Below are positions 27,009 to 35,810 of a stretch of DNA of 64,000 bases, piece by piece. Numbering within the stretch: position 1 is the first letter of the stretch; each line of letters opens with the position of its first letter. A program made the translations under genes and the position numbers. This stretch comes from an uncultured Lachnospiraceae bacterium (GTDB lineage: Bacteria > Bacillota > Clostridia > Lachnospirales > Lachnospiraceae), in contig CAJTUZ010000004.1 of assembly GCA_910579735.1 (NCBI GenBank), positions 109,922 to 173,921 of the forward strand. Reading direction: 5' to 3'. Below the pieces are notes generated by a model that saw nothing but the letters and a program-made list of their open reading frames with translations, made no database searches and was not told the origin of the DNA.

Positions 27009-27977
27009 ATGAATATCTTAATCTTAAGCTGCGGTACCAGAAATAAACTGGTCCAATATTTTAAAGCCAGAGAAAGCGGTTTTGCCAAAGTAACCGGCAC
27101 GGATTGCAGTCCCCATGCACCCGCGCTTTATGAGGCGGACAGCTATTATATCGTACCGCGGATGACTTCCCCGGATTATATGGATGTGATCCTGGATATC
27201 TGCCGGAAAGAGGCCATAAATGTCGTGCTGCCTTTACAGGAAGACGAGCTTGCGCTCCTTTCGGCAAACCGCGGCTTATTCATAGAGCAGGGTATTCTGC
27301 CTGTTGTTTCCGCACCGGAGACAATCGAATTGTGCCGGGATAAATATGCGTTCTATAAAGCCATGCAAAAAAACGGACTTCCCATGCTGACAAGCTGTAA
27401 GAACCTTTCTGCATTTCAGAAAGATTATGAAGAAAAGAAGATCGATTTCCCGGTCTTTCTCAAGCCGGTCCGCGGATGCGGCAGTATCGGCATCCGGAAA
27501 GTTGACAATATGGAACTTTTATCCGTTCTGTGCAAATACAGTGAAGAAGATATGCTGATCCAGCAGTTCGCGTCAGGTGAAGAGTACGGCGTCGATATCT
27601 ATGTCGACATGCTTTCTCACCGTCCCGTTTCTATTTTTACCAAGAAAAAACTGCGGATGCGGGCAGGCGAAACGGAAAAATCCGTTTCGGTAAAAGACGA
27701 TGCGCTTTTTGCACTGATCGAAAAAACCACTGAAAGCCTTTCGCTTGCCGGGCCGATCGACATGGATATTTTTCAGATTGACGGACATTATTACATTTCG
27801 GAGATCAATCCCCGCTTCGGCGGGGGCTATCCGCATGCGTACGCCTGCGGCATAAACTTTCCGAAGCTCATTGCCGCAAATGCTGCCGGCATGGAAAATG
27901 CAGACACCATCGGCGATTATGAAGAAGGTATCTGCATGTTGAAATTTTCGGATCTGATTACCCTGAAACAGTCATGA
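27009..27977 (+). CDS. ATP-grasp ligase (paralogue 2)
   Basis: This 322-residue protein is a close paralogue of the one at 3771-4754: MNILILSCGTRNKLVQYF, TDCSPHAPALYEADSYYIVPR, FPVFLKPVRGCGSIG, KLRMRAGETEKSVSVKDD and ISEINPRFGGGYPHAYACG align directly. It should form an amide or similar bond through an acyl phosphate. ATG at 27009 is preferred because GGAAAGG lies about 12 nt upstream and the paralogue starts at the same residue. It is 85 bp behind the decarboxylase on the same strand and overlaps the end of pseI by 6 bp. Joint function with the decarboxylase, for example activating an amino acid and delivering a decarboxylated amine to a sugar, is inference. Confidence 0.8.
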   Translation: MNILILSCGTRNKLVQYFKARESGFAKVTGTDCSPHAPALYEADSYYIVPRMTSPDYMDVILDICRKEAINVVLPLQEDELALLSANRGLFIEQGILPVVSAPETIELCRDKYAFYKAMQKNGLPMLTSCKNLSAFQKDYEEKKIDFPVFLKPVRGCGSIGIRKVDNMELLSVLCKYSEEDMLIQQFASGEEYGVDIYVDMLSHRPVSIFTKKKLRMRAGETEKSVSVKDDALFALIEKTTESLSLAGPIDMDIFQIDGHYYISEINPRFGGGYPHAYACGINFPKLIAANAAGMENADTIGDYEEGICMLKFSDLITLKQS

Positions 27978-29021
27978 GAACAGTTCCCATGCCAGCGGCG
28001 TGCCTTTTGCAATGTCACAAAGCGCCTTTTTTCCCAGAACTTCTTCGTAGTACATCGTATGCAGCCCATATCCCGGACGAATAGAACGCACATTCTCCGG
28101 GGTAAGCGCTTCTCCTGTCCGAATGTCTTTTACCGCAAACAGCGAACGGGAACCGTTCCTCTCTTTCACCTGTTTGTCCGTCAGGGCATAGGCGGAAGTG
28201 CCGATCGCCTTTTCCATGATGCGGATACCCGTTACCATATCCTTAAATTCCTCCGGTTCCATGGAAAAAGCGCCATCCGGTCCTCCATCCGCCCTTTTCA
28301 GTGTCAGATGTTTCTCTACCATTTTGATGCCAAACGGCACGGCTCCTATCGGCACAACACTTCCCATCGAATGATCGGACAAGCCGGTCAGACAGTCATA
28401 TTTTTCGGCAAGCGTAGGAATCATTGCCAGATTGATCTCCTCATACGGGGTCGGATAGGCCGACACACATTTTAACAGCATGACTTCCTCATTACCCGCT
28501 TCCTTACATACCTGTAAAGCTCTTTCGATATCTTCCGGATAAGCCACTCCCGTAGCAAAAATGACCGGCTTATGCAGCGCGGCGATTCTGCGGATCAGGG
28601 GAATATCATTGATCTCGTACGAGGCTACCTTATAGGCCGGCATCCCGCAATCTTTCATGAAATCCACGGCAGCGAAATCAAAAGGCGAAGAGAAGCATTC
28701 CATTCCGAGGCTTTCCGCCAGTTCCTTCAATTTCGGCTGCCAATCCCACGGCGTAGACGCTTCTTCATACAGCTTATATTCCGTCATGCCATCCCACAGT
28801 CCGCCGTGAATCTGAAAATACTCGTTATCACAGTCAATCGAAAGACTGTCCGCCGTATACGTCTGTAATTTTACGGCGTCGGCTCCGGCTTCTTTGGCCG
28901 CATGGACGATTTCTACCGCTCTGCCGTAATCATGGAGATGATTCCCCGATATTTCCGCGACACACATAACCGGACAGCTTTCTCCTATCAGTTTATTTCC
29001 TATTTTGAATTGTTTTTTCAT
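27972..29021 (-). CDS. pseI: Pseudaminic acid synthase
   Basis: This 349-residue enzyme condenses 2,4-diacetamido-2,4,6-trideoxy-altrose with phosphoenolpyruvate to pseudaminic acid. The TIM-barrel part contains VAEISGNH, KLQTYTADSLSID, FQIHGGLWDGMTEYKLYEEASTPW-like residues and ECFSSPFDFAAVDF, the pattern of PseI rather than NeuB or LegI. GLSDHSMG and EKHLTLKRADGGPD follow, and the C-terminal 60 residues form the SAF antifreeze-like domain. ATG at 29021 is chosen because AAAGG lies 13 nt upstream but only 1 nt from the ATG at 29033. It is the next gene after pseF. Confidence 0.9.
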   Translation of the reverse strand: MKKQFKIGNKLIGESCPVMCVAEISGNHLHDYGRAVEIVHAAKEAGADAVKLQTYTADSLSIDCDNEYFQIHGGLWDGMTEYKLYEEASTPWDWQPKLKELAESLGMECFSSPFDFAAVDFMKDCGMPAYKVASYEINDIPLIRRIAALHKPVIFATGVAYPEDIERALQVCKEAGNEEVMLLKCVSAYPTPYEEINLAMIPTLAEKYDCLTGLSDHSMGSVVPIGAVPFGIKMVEKHLTLKRADGGPDGAFSMEPEEFKDMVTGIRIMEKAIGTSAYALTDKQVKERNGSRSLFAVKDIRTGEALTPENVRSIRPGYGLHTMYYEEVLGKKALCDIAKGTPLAWELFS

Positions 29022-29118
29022 TTCTATGATCATACCTTTCTGTCTTCACACACCGTAAAACAACACACCATCTTTTTCCGCCCGCCGATGATCCGTATAG
29101 GTTCTCCAGACCGGCGCC

Positions 29119-29817
29119 TTAAGCCAGTCCCATCACCTTACGATATTTTAACTCCGCAATCTCCCAGTCATCCGGGTTGTCAATATCCTGTACTTCCAGT
29201 TCCTTCATAAACATCGGCACGGTATGCGGCAGATCCGTCGTCCCGTATTCCATAAAAAGCGCCGTCTTACAGCAGTAAAACTGACCGCAGTCATGATAGT
29301 ACGGTTCCAGATCCTGCGAACGGCTCTTCGCATGTTCCGGCCACTTCATTCGAAGTTCTCCCTGTCCGTTCACAATAACGCATCGCTGCGGCGGATACGA
29401 AAAAGCGACGACCGGCATGACCGAATCCGCAGTCTGCAACAGTTCCATCGCCTTTTGCAGTTTCTGCGGGGTTACGAAAGGCGCCGTAGGATACAGGCAG
29501 CAGAAAGTGCCGAATGTCCGCCCCTGCTCTTCATATTTCTTCAATACTTCCATGATCACATCATCTGTCGATGCATAATCATCCGCCGTTTCCGCGCTCC
29601 GCATAAAGGGTACCTTCGCCCCCGCTTCTATGGCGGTCCGGGCAATCTCCTCATCATCTGTAGATACCATAACTTCCGCAAACAGTCCGGCGTGCAATGC
29701 CGCTTCTATGGAATAACAGATGATCGGCTTACCGCAGAATTCCTTGATGTTTTTATGGGGGATCCTCTTGCTTGCGCCCCTCGCCGTAATGATCGCTATG
29801 GAAGATTCGTTTGTCAT
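29119..29817 (-). CDS. pseF: Pseudaminic acid cytidylyltransferase
   Basis: The 232-residue enzyme activates pseudaminic acid with CTP to CMP-Pse. It begins SSIAIITARGASKRIPHKNIK, the CMP-sugar synthetase nucleotide motif, then FCGKPIICYSIEAAL and VMVSTDDEEIA. The segment CLYPTAPFVTPQKLQKA and the C-terminal QDIDNPDDWEIAELKY match PseF. ATG at 29817 has GAAAGGAAC upstream. It lies 97 bp upstream of pseI on the same strand, and the third copy of the structured repeat begins 45 bp upstream of its start. Confidence 0.92.
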   Translation of the reverse strand: MTNESSIAIITARGASKRIPHKNIKEFCGKPIICYSIEAALHAGLFAEVMVSTDDEEIARTAIEAGAKVPFMRSAETADDYASTDDVIMEVLKKYEEQGRTFGTFCCLYPTAPFVTPQKLQKAMELLQTADSVMPVVAFSYPPQRCVIVNGQGELRMKWPEHAKSRSQDLEPYYHDCGQFYCCKTALFMEYGTTDLPHTVPMFMKELEVQDIDNPDDWEIAELKYRKVMGLA

Positions 29818-29861
29818 GGTCTGTATTGTTCCTTTCTGTTATTTATGTTAATTTAGACGAC

Positions 29862-30051
29862 TGCGAAACGCCGCGGCAGAGGAAAAAGATTTCTGCTGAA
29901 GGGCCCTCTAAAAACGCAAGTTACTAAAAGTAACTTTATTCTTAGTGAGAGGGGCATGAAATGCATCTCGAACTTAGTACCGCTGCGTTTTTAATGGAGC
30001 GGGAGCGCGCCTCGAAGCAGAAACTTTTTTCCTCTGCCGCGGCGTTTCGCA
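29862..30051. repeat. Structured intergenic element, copy 3 (inverted relative to copies 1 and 2)
   Basis: This 190-bp copy lies between the divergent pseF and pseG genes. Its outer stem pairs 29862-29888 with 30024-30051 with one bulged base and a sequence unlike the other copies. Inside, TTTCTGC (29890-29896) pairs with GCAGAAA (30017-30023), and TAAAAACGC (29909-29917) with GCGTTTTTA (29985-29993). A small hairpin AAGTTACT/AGTAACTT (29918-29936) and a weaker one at 29947-29969 fill the tip. Read on the minus strand, the core matches the others, including GGTACTAAG and GAGGGCCC followed by CAGCAGAAA. Its tip is closer to copy 1, both having two ACTAAG motifs. Confidence 0.82.
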
Positions 30052-30165
30052 ATTTTCTATTCTATGTTCATTTTATCAAAGTATCCCGGCAATTCAAATA
30101 TTTTTTCGGAATTTCCCCCATATTTTGTTATTCCCTATCCTTTCTATGTAATTCCGGCCTCTTCA

Positions 30166-30194
30166 TTGCGCCCCCGCCCATTTCATGCTAAAAT
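30166..30194 (+). promoter_or_regulatory. Promoter of pseG
   Basis: TTGCGC (30166-30171) and TAAAAT (30189-30194) are separated by exactly 17 bp, and TGC directly before the -10 gives an extended -10. Transcription would begin about 25 bp before the pseG ATG, with GAAAGGA (30211-30217) as ribosome binding site. Confidence 0.65.
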
Positions 30195-30224
30195 GACAGA
30201 AAGATTTCACGAAAGGATTTTGTC

Positions 30225-31262
30225 ATGTCTGCTATCTATTTTAGGACCGACGGAAATGAAGAAATTGCAACCGGACATATCATGCGCTGTTTATCGATTG
30301 CCAGAGCCTGTGCTGCAGTGCATGTTAAAGTGTGCTTTCTTGTTGCCGACGAAACGAGTACGTCAGCCTTACAGGAACGCTTTGCATGTCCCTCAGAATT
30401 TGCCGTCCGCTGTCTGCACAGCGACTATCGCAGACCCGAAACGGAACTTCCTGCACTGCATGACATACTGGAGAGCTCTGATCTGCTTTTTCTGGATTCC
30501 TATTTTGTAACCAAGTCCTATCTGCAGAAACTTCGAACATTGTGCAAAGTCGCATATCTGGACGATATGCTTGCTTTTGACTATCCGGTAAATATGATTA
30601 TCAATTATGATATCATGGAAGCGCCCGCATGTTACCGCAAAGCGGCCCGTAAACTGATCGGCGCGGCATATACGCCGCTTCGCGCACAATTTCAAAATGT
30701 CTCCTATTGCGTACGCCCGGATGTGCAGAATATCCTGCTTTCCACCGGCGGAACGGATTCTTATAATATTGCGGGAAAACTGCTGTGCCGGATCTTTGCA
30801 GAAGACACCGGCTTAACATCCTGCCACTATCATGTTGTCACGAGCCGTTTTAATACTCATTTCCAGGACTTACAGGAGCTGTCTCGCACTTATCCCGTGA
30901 TCCATATTCATGAAAACATACAGGATATGGCATCCTTTATGTGCGGATGCGATCTTGCAGTTTCTGCAGGCGGTACGACTTTATATGAACTATGTGCCAT
31001 CGGCGTCCCCACCGTCAGTTTTTCGATGGCGGATAATCAGCTGCAGGCTGTCAGAACCATGTCTATGCAGAAAATAGTTCCTTATGCCGGAGATGTCCGT
31101 TTTACCTGCGACAACACAATCAATGCCGTCTCTTCATTCCTGGACGACTATTCCCGTTCCTATGATAAGCGCAGAAAAAGCTCTCAATATATGAGAGCCT
31201 TCGTTGACGGAAACGGCGCCGCAAGAATCGCCAAAGCGCTGATCATTTACAAAGCGCTTTGA
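30225..31262 (+). CDS. pseG: UDP-2,4-diacetamido-2,4,6-trideoxy-altrose hydrolase
   Basis: This 345-residue GT-B-fold hydrolase releases UDP to give the 2,4-diacetamido-trideoxy-altrose used by PseI. The start IYFRTDGNEEIATGHIMRCLSIA contains the catalytic His18 in the G-H-x-x-R motif. VAYLDDMLAFDYPVNMIINY and LLSTGGTDSYNIAGKLL follow, and the C-terminal domain has AVSAGGTTLYELCAIGVPTVSFSMADNQ. Alone among the pse genes it is on the plus strand, with its own promoter. Its last 20 bp overlap the 3' end of the convergent gene at 31243, leaving no room for a terminator. Confidence 0.92.
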   Translation: MSAIYFRTDGNEEIATGHIMRCLSIARACAAVHVKVCFLVADETSTSALQERFACPSEFAVRCLHSDYRRPETELPALHDILESSDLLFLDSYFVTKSYLQKLRTLCKVAYLDDMLAFDYPVNMIINYDIMEAPACYRKAARKLIGAAYTPLRAQFQNVSYCVRPDVQNILLSTGGTDSYNIAGKLLCRIFAEDTGLTSCHYHVVTSRFNTHFQDLQELSRTYPVIHIHENIQDMASFMCGCDLAVSAGGTTLYELCAIGVPTVSFSMADNQLQAVRTMSMQKIVPYAGDVRFTCDNTINAVSSFLDDYSRSYDKRRKSSQYMRAFVDGNGAARIAKALIIYKAL

Positions 31263-33483
31263 TCATCTGCTGCAGTTTTTCTTTGTGCCTGATCAGATAT
31301 AGATATGCAATGCCCGCAAGCGTAAGCGCCGATATGATATCCGCTGCTATAAAACCGGCGACCGGACCAAATCTGACATAGATGGTATGCTCTTTCCCGT
31401 CCCCGGGCAGTATGATCCTGATGCGCTGCTGGGCCCCTTCCACAATCTCCAGTCTCTGCCTGTTCTCGTCATAAGCACGGTAACCCGAATAGTTCAGGAT
31501 CGGCAGTTCCAGATAAGTTCCGGCCTCGTCGCATACATAGGTCGTCTTCGTCTTCGTTCCTTCTTTCTGATAATCCAGTATGGTCACATGATTCAGATCG
31601 GAAACAATGACGCTTGTCGTCAGTTTTTCGTCGTCTACGCCGTTTAACCGCCATTCATGCGGATAAAAAATACCGATATTGGCGGCCATTTTGCTGTCAT
31701 GTCCTTTGGAGGCTGTTGCCGTCACGTCGTCATACGGCATATGGATATTGTCAGTAGGCACCGTCTGCAGCGTCAGCAGATTGAGACCGATCAAAAGCGC
31801 AAAGATCAGATTTCTGTACGGTTTTAAAATCTCAGACTTTGGCAGCCACAGTGCGCCGACAAACAGAAGGCAGGTACAGGCAGGCCCCAGAAAACGCCAT
31901 GGGAACTGCAGCATTGTCATTATGGAATTTAGAAAACCATTTCTGCTCATTTCCAGACTCGGAAAATATCCCGTCGTCATATAGACCAGAATACAGCCAA
32001 GTACTAACAGAAAGATCAAATACGAATCAAGTCCGGTCTTTTTCTCCTTCTTATCGCAGATCAGATAAATAATGCCGATGCCGAGACAGCCAAGCAGCGG
32101 CAGGCCCAGTGAAAAATACTGTTTATTATACAGACTGATTGTCTGCGCCATATTGGAGGGATTGATGGACTGCTCAAAATAACCGCTCCAGCGCAGTACA
32201 TCGGTTCCCAGATCCTCTTTAAAATAATAATACAGGAAAGGCACCAGAAACCAAAGATTCAGCAATATCGTCATTCCGGCTGCTTTCCCGATTTCTATAT
32301 AGCGCCTGTCTTTCCATACATTCACCGCAAACACCACGCAGGCAATCACGCAGAAGCCCATGACAAAAGTAACGCTCAGGATATGGCTCTGTAAAATACC
32401 GCTGAAACCGATCACCAGAAACGGCCATTTTTTCCTGTCGCCAAGCATGACATGATAAACGCCTGCCACAACGAGCGGCCAGAATGTAAGCGCCAGCGTT
32501 TCTCCCAGATCGCCGCGGGAGAAAATATTTGTAAACCGGTACGGCATAAGCGTATATAATACGACCGCCAGGATCACCGTCCTGCGCGATTTTGACAACG
32601 ATTTAAAAGCATAATAAGCGCAGACTGCCGAACCGAGATTGGCAAGAAACACTACCGTTTTATAAGATAAACCGATAGAAACCCTGCAGATCCGAAGGAA
32701 AGCGCCTACATACAGAAAAAGGTACGGATACATCGCATTCAGATAACCGTTGCCTTTCAGCGCATCCGGCAGGATATTGACCGGAATCTGCCCATCCAGA
32801 ATACCGTCTTTAAGTCCTTCCATCCTCGCCAGGTGATAGCACAGATCATCTCCATCATATAAATAAGTGGAAAACATCGGCGACATGGCAAGCAGGGTGA
32901 CCCCCAGTATAATGCAGGCATCCGTCAGTTTTTCCCGCGAAAGCGGCGCCTCCAGATGCTTCTGATGCAGCATATATACCGCAAGGGCCGTCAGCAGAAA
33001 CACCACGATGATAAAATAGGTATCCGTATAGAACAGCGTCTTTGGCGTCAGGGAAACCTTTTTGATAATAAAGGAATCCTCACCTCCGTAATTAAAGCGG
33101 ACTGCCAGTTCTTTGGCATCCTTTGCCAATGTAAAATCCTTTGTAAAGTGCGTCTGTTCACTATCCAGTGTCCAGCCGGCCACTTTGGCCCCCTGCTCCC
33201 ACAGTTCTATCACATTATTGCTGCCGTCAGTCTCATAATCAAAATCAATCGTATAAGTTCCTTTATTCATGACAAGCGCAGGTGTTCCGGCCACGGTACC
33301 GGTTCTTGAGACCGACTCTCTGATCACAAGTGCAAGCTCCGGATTGAAAACGCCTACCGAATATTGTAATTCGGAACCGACATAAACAAGCGGATTGTCG
33401 CCCTCATTTCCAAGCCACAAAAAAAAGACGATACAGCATACGCTGATTGCATAGATCACTTTTGTTTTCATTGACATTTTCAT
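31243..33483 (-). CDS. Large membrane protein, YfhO/GT-C-like
   Basis: The 746-residue protein has one N-terminal helix, an extracytoplasmic beta-rich domain (residues about 30-150, including GTYTIDFDYETDGSNNVIELW), then about twelve helices with the loop YLYDGDDLCYHLARMEGLKDGILDGQIP, and a C-terminal beta-rich domain before a last helix. The acidic D-G-D-D loop is the usual catalytic-loop style of GT-C enzymes, and the layout resembles YfhO-type and 6-pyruvoyl-tetrahydropterin-synthase-related membrane proteins. A role in transferring a lipid-linked sugar outside the membrane is inference. Its ATG overlaps the stop of the upstream GT2 gene by 4 bp (ATGA), indicating coupling. Confidence 0.75.
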   Translation of the reverse strand: MKMSMKTKVIYAISVCCIVFFLWLGNEGDNPLVYVGSELQYSVGVFNPELALVIRESVSRTGTVAGTPALVMNKGTYTIDFDYETDGSNNVIELWEQGAKVAGWTLDSEQTHFTKDFTLAKDAKELAVRFNYGGEDSFIIKKVSLTPKTLFYTDTYFIIVVFLLTALAVYMLHQKHLEAPLSREKLTDACIILGVTLLAMSPMFSTYLYDGDDLCYHLARMEGLKDGILDGQIPVNILPDALKGNGYLNAMYPYLFLYVGAFLRICRVSIGLSYKTVVFLANLGSAVCAYYAFKSLSKSRRTVILAVVLYTLMPYRFTNIFSRGDLGETLALTFWPLVVAGVYHVMLGDRKKWPFLVIGFSGILQSHILSVTFVMGFCVIACVVFAVNVWKDRRYIEIGKAAGMTILLNLWFLVPFLYYYFKEDLGTDVLRWSGYFEQSINPSNMAQTISLYNKQYFSLGLPLLGCLGIGIIYLICDKKEKKTGLDSYLIFLLVLGCILVYMTTGYFPSLEMSRNGFLNSIMTMLQFPWRFLGPACTCLLFVGALWLPKSEILKPYRNLIFALLIGLNLLTLQTVPTDNIHMPYDDVTATASKGHDSKMAANIGIFYPHEWRLNGVDDEKLTTSVIVSDLNHVTILDYQKEGTKTKTTYVCDEAGTYLELPILNYSGYRAYDENRQRLEIVEGAQQRIRIILPGDGKEHTIYVRFGPVAGFIAADIISALTLAGIAYLYLIRHKEKLQQMIKALCK

Positions 33484-34526
33484 GCGGCGCCATCCGCCTC
33501 CTGTTTTCTTTTCTTTCTGAAATTCCGATATGCCCAGAGCAGTTTATAATATAAAATAAACAAGAAAGTAGAACGCATCTGCATTCTGACCAGTTTCTTT
33601 TCTTCCTCATGAACTCTTTGACAATAATAAGGGTTCTTCTCAAAACCGGGAAACGTCTGCTTCATTTCGCTGCCGAGTCTTTTCACAAAACCGTATTTTA
33701 CCGGCCTGACCCCCTGCATATAGGTAAAAAGGGTATTGACATAAAATAAAACGGCAAAGCTAAATTCCAGTTCTGTTCTGTATTTTTCCAGATATTGATA
33801 CTGCTTTGCTTCCTGCAGCATGATCCGTCCCGCTTCCATACGATCCTCACAGCGTCTCTGCGTAATCGTATGCACGGTCGATACTGCATGCTGATAATAA
33901 TAATAAAGCGGTTCTTCAATATATTCAAAGTGCTTCGCCCGCAGCATCCAGGAATTACCGAGCGCATTGTCCTCATAGAAAATGCCTTCGGGGAACCTGC
34001 CGGGATGATCGATCACGATTTCCCTGCGGTATACTTTTACAACCAGACTGCCGCCATCCAGTATGAGCGATTTATATTTTTCTTCGTCTAAGATACCGGT
34101 CTGTTCTTTTTTATTGTTATGCACGATCTGACCGATCTCCATACTATGCTTATCCGTCAGGTGATAATCGCAGCCGACCATATCCGCTCCCGTTTCTTCT
34201 CCCCTGCGGATCAGTCTTTCATAGAAATCCGGTGTGATCCAGTCGTCGCTGTCGATAAAGCCGATCCACTCTCCCACGGCACGATCCATTCCGATATTTT
34301 TGGCGCCGCCCTGTTTCCGGTTCACTTCCGAGTGAACCGCATGAAATTTCTCAGGATACTTCCGTGCATAATCCGCCAGGATTTCCATGGAAGAATCCGT
34401 AGAGCAGTCATCCACCGCAATGATCTCATAATCTTTGATCGTCTGATGCACCAACGATTCCAGACAGTATTGCAGCTTACCATCCGACGCCATATTATAA
34501 ACCGGAACAATAATCGATAATTTCAT
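33480..34526 (-). CDS. Glycosyltransferase family 2
   Basis: This 348-residue GT-A enzyme begins KLSIIVPVYNMASDGKLQYCLESL with VDDCSTDSSMEIL, KQGGAKNIGMDRAVGEWIGFIDSDDW containing the D-S-D-D metal site, and TGADMVGCDYHL. The remainder is a helical C-terminal part of about 130 residues, common in capsule transferases of this type. It should add one sugar to the growing lipid-linked repeat at the cytoplasmic face. It follows pseC by 19 bp and is translationally coupled to the large membrane protein downstream. Donor unknown. Confidence 0.85.
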   Translation of the reverse strand: MKLSIIVPVYNMASDGKLQYCLESLVHQTIKDYEIIAVDDCSTDSSMEILADYARKYPEKFHAVHSEVNRKQGGAKNIGMDRAVGEWIGFIDSDDWITPDFYERLIRRGEETGADMVGCDYHLTDKHSMEIGQIVHNNKKEQTGILDEEKYKSLILDGGSLVVKVYRREIVIDHPGRFPEGIFYEDNALGNSWMLRAKHFEYIEEPLYYYYQHAVSTVHTITQRRCEDRMEAGRIMLQEAKQYQYLEKYRTELEFSFAVLFYVNTLFTYMQGVRPVKYGFVKRLGSEMKQTFPGFEKNPYYCQRVHEEEKKLVRMQMRSTFLFILYYKLLWAYRNFRKKRKQEADGAA

Positions 34527-34545
34527 AATCTGTCAACCATACCTT

Positions 34546-35742
34546 TTATCTGACCGCATAATACCGCACGATCTTTTCAACCGCTTTTATCACGCTTTCC
34601 ACATCTTCATCCGTCATACCGTAATAAAGGGGCAGCGTGAGCATTTCTTCATACAATTTCTCCGCATTCGGGCAGATGCCTCTTTGATAACCCAGTTTTT
34701 CATAATATGGGAAATAATACGTCGGAATATAATGTACGTTACAGCAGACATTTTCCGCTCCCATCGCCTCAAAGAAACGCTTTCTGTCTATGTTCAGTTT
34801 TTCCGGCTTTATGCGCAGAATATATAAATGCCTCGTGGTATCCGATTCCGGGATCTCCTTCTGTACGAAAAGTTCGGGCAGTCTGGAAAAAGCCTCATCA
34901 TACCGGGCAACTATTTCCTTTCTCCGCTTACTGAATTTCTCCAGCTTGTCAAGCTGACTGATGATCAATGCCGCCTGCATATCCGTGATACGATAATTAT
35001 ATCCAAGCGCAATCTGCTCATAATACCATGCTCCATCCGCCGGATGTTCCAAAAGACTTTCCTCTCTCGTAATACCGTGTGTACGGTACAACAAAAGTTT
35101 CTGATAATATTCCTCGCTGTTTGTCAACACTGCGCCGCCTTCGCCGCCCGTTACTGTTTTGACCGGGTGAAAACTAAACGTCGTCATATCCGCAATGGAG
35201 CCGTTGGCCCTTCCTTGATACTTCGTGCCGATCACATGCGCGCCATCCTCGATCAAAACCAGATTCTTTTCTCTGCACAATTTTAACAGCGGATCAAACT
35301 CCACGGACTGTCCGGTAAAATCGACCGCTACTACAGCCCGGCTTTTTGACGTTACACACGCTTCCACGCAAGCCGGATCAATATTATAAGTCTCCGGATC
35401 GATGTCTGCAAAAACCGGCCTTGCACCGCAGTACAGTGCACAGTTTGCTGAAGCTGCAAACGTGATCGGCGTCGTAATGACTTCATCTTCCCCGCCGATG
35501 CCTGCCGCCAGACAGGCAATATGGAGCGCCGCCGTACCGTTGCTGCAGGCTACCGCATATTTCGCCCCGGTCAGTTCACACAGTTTCCGCTCCAGTTCGC
35601 CGATTTTCGGTCCGCATGTGAGCGCTTCGCTTCGCATAACGTCTACGACAGCCTGAATATCCGCTTCGTCAATATACTGATGTCCATAAAAAATCTTACT
35701 CTCCCTGACAGGAGTTCCGCCCTCTATCGCCGGTTTTTCCAT
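34546..35742 (-). CDS. pseC: UDP-4-amino-4,6-dideoxy-N-acetyl-beta-L-altrosamine transaminase
   Basis: This 398-residue PLP aminotransferase aminates the PseB product, the second step of pseudaminic acid synthesis. Motifs: YGHQYIDEADIQAVVDVMRSEALTCGPKI, CSNGTAALHIACLAAG, VAVDFTGQSVEFD, IEDGAHVIGTKYQGR with Asp166, and FHPVKTVTGGEGGAV with the PLP lysine Lys195. This is the PseC subgroup of the DegT family. It follows pseB by 55 bp, with a hairpin over the pseB stop codon. Two other DegT aminotransferases, PglE-like and WecE-like, are encoded in the same locus. Confidence 0.92.
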   Translation of the reverse strand: MEKPAIEGGTPVRESKIFYGHQYIDEADIQAVVDVMRSEALTCGPKIGELERKLCELTGAKYAVACSNGTAALHIACLAAGIGGEDEVITTPITFAASANCALYCGARPVFADIDPETYNIDPACVEACVTSKSRAVVAVDFTGQSVEFDPLLKLCREKNLVLIEDGAHVIGTKYQGRANGSIADMTTFSFHPVKTVTGGEGGAVLTNSEEYYQKLLLYRTHGITREESLLEHPADGAWYYEQIALGYNYRITDMQAALIISQLDKLEKFSKRRKEIVARYDEAFSRLPELFVQKEIPESDTTRHLYILRIKPEKLNIDRKRFFEAMGAENVCCNVHYIPTYYFPYYEKLGYQRGICPNAEKLYEEMLTLPLYYGMTDEDVESVIKAVEKIVRYYAVR

Positions 35743-35782
35743 ACCAACACCCCTTTTTATATTATTCTGCAGCCTGCGAGAG

Positions 35783-35810
35783 AAAGGACATGCATTCCTA
35801 CATGTCCTTT
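35783..35810. terminator. Hairpin over the pseB stop codon
   Basis: AAAGGACATG (35783-35792) and CATGTCCTTT (35801-35810) form a 10-bp stem with an 8-nt loop that contains the pseB stop codon. In the direction of pseB-pseC transcription it is not followed by a good U-run, so it is more likely a partial terminator or RNA-stability hairpin that lowers pseC relative to pseB. Confidence 0.5.
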
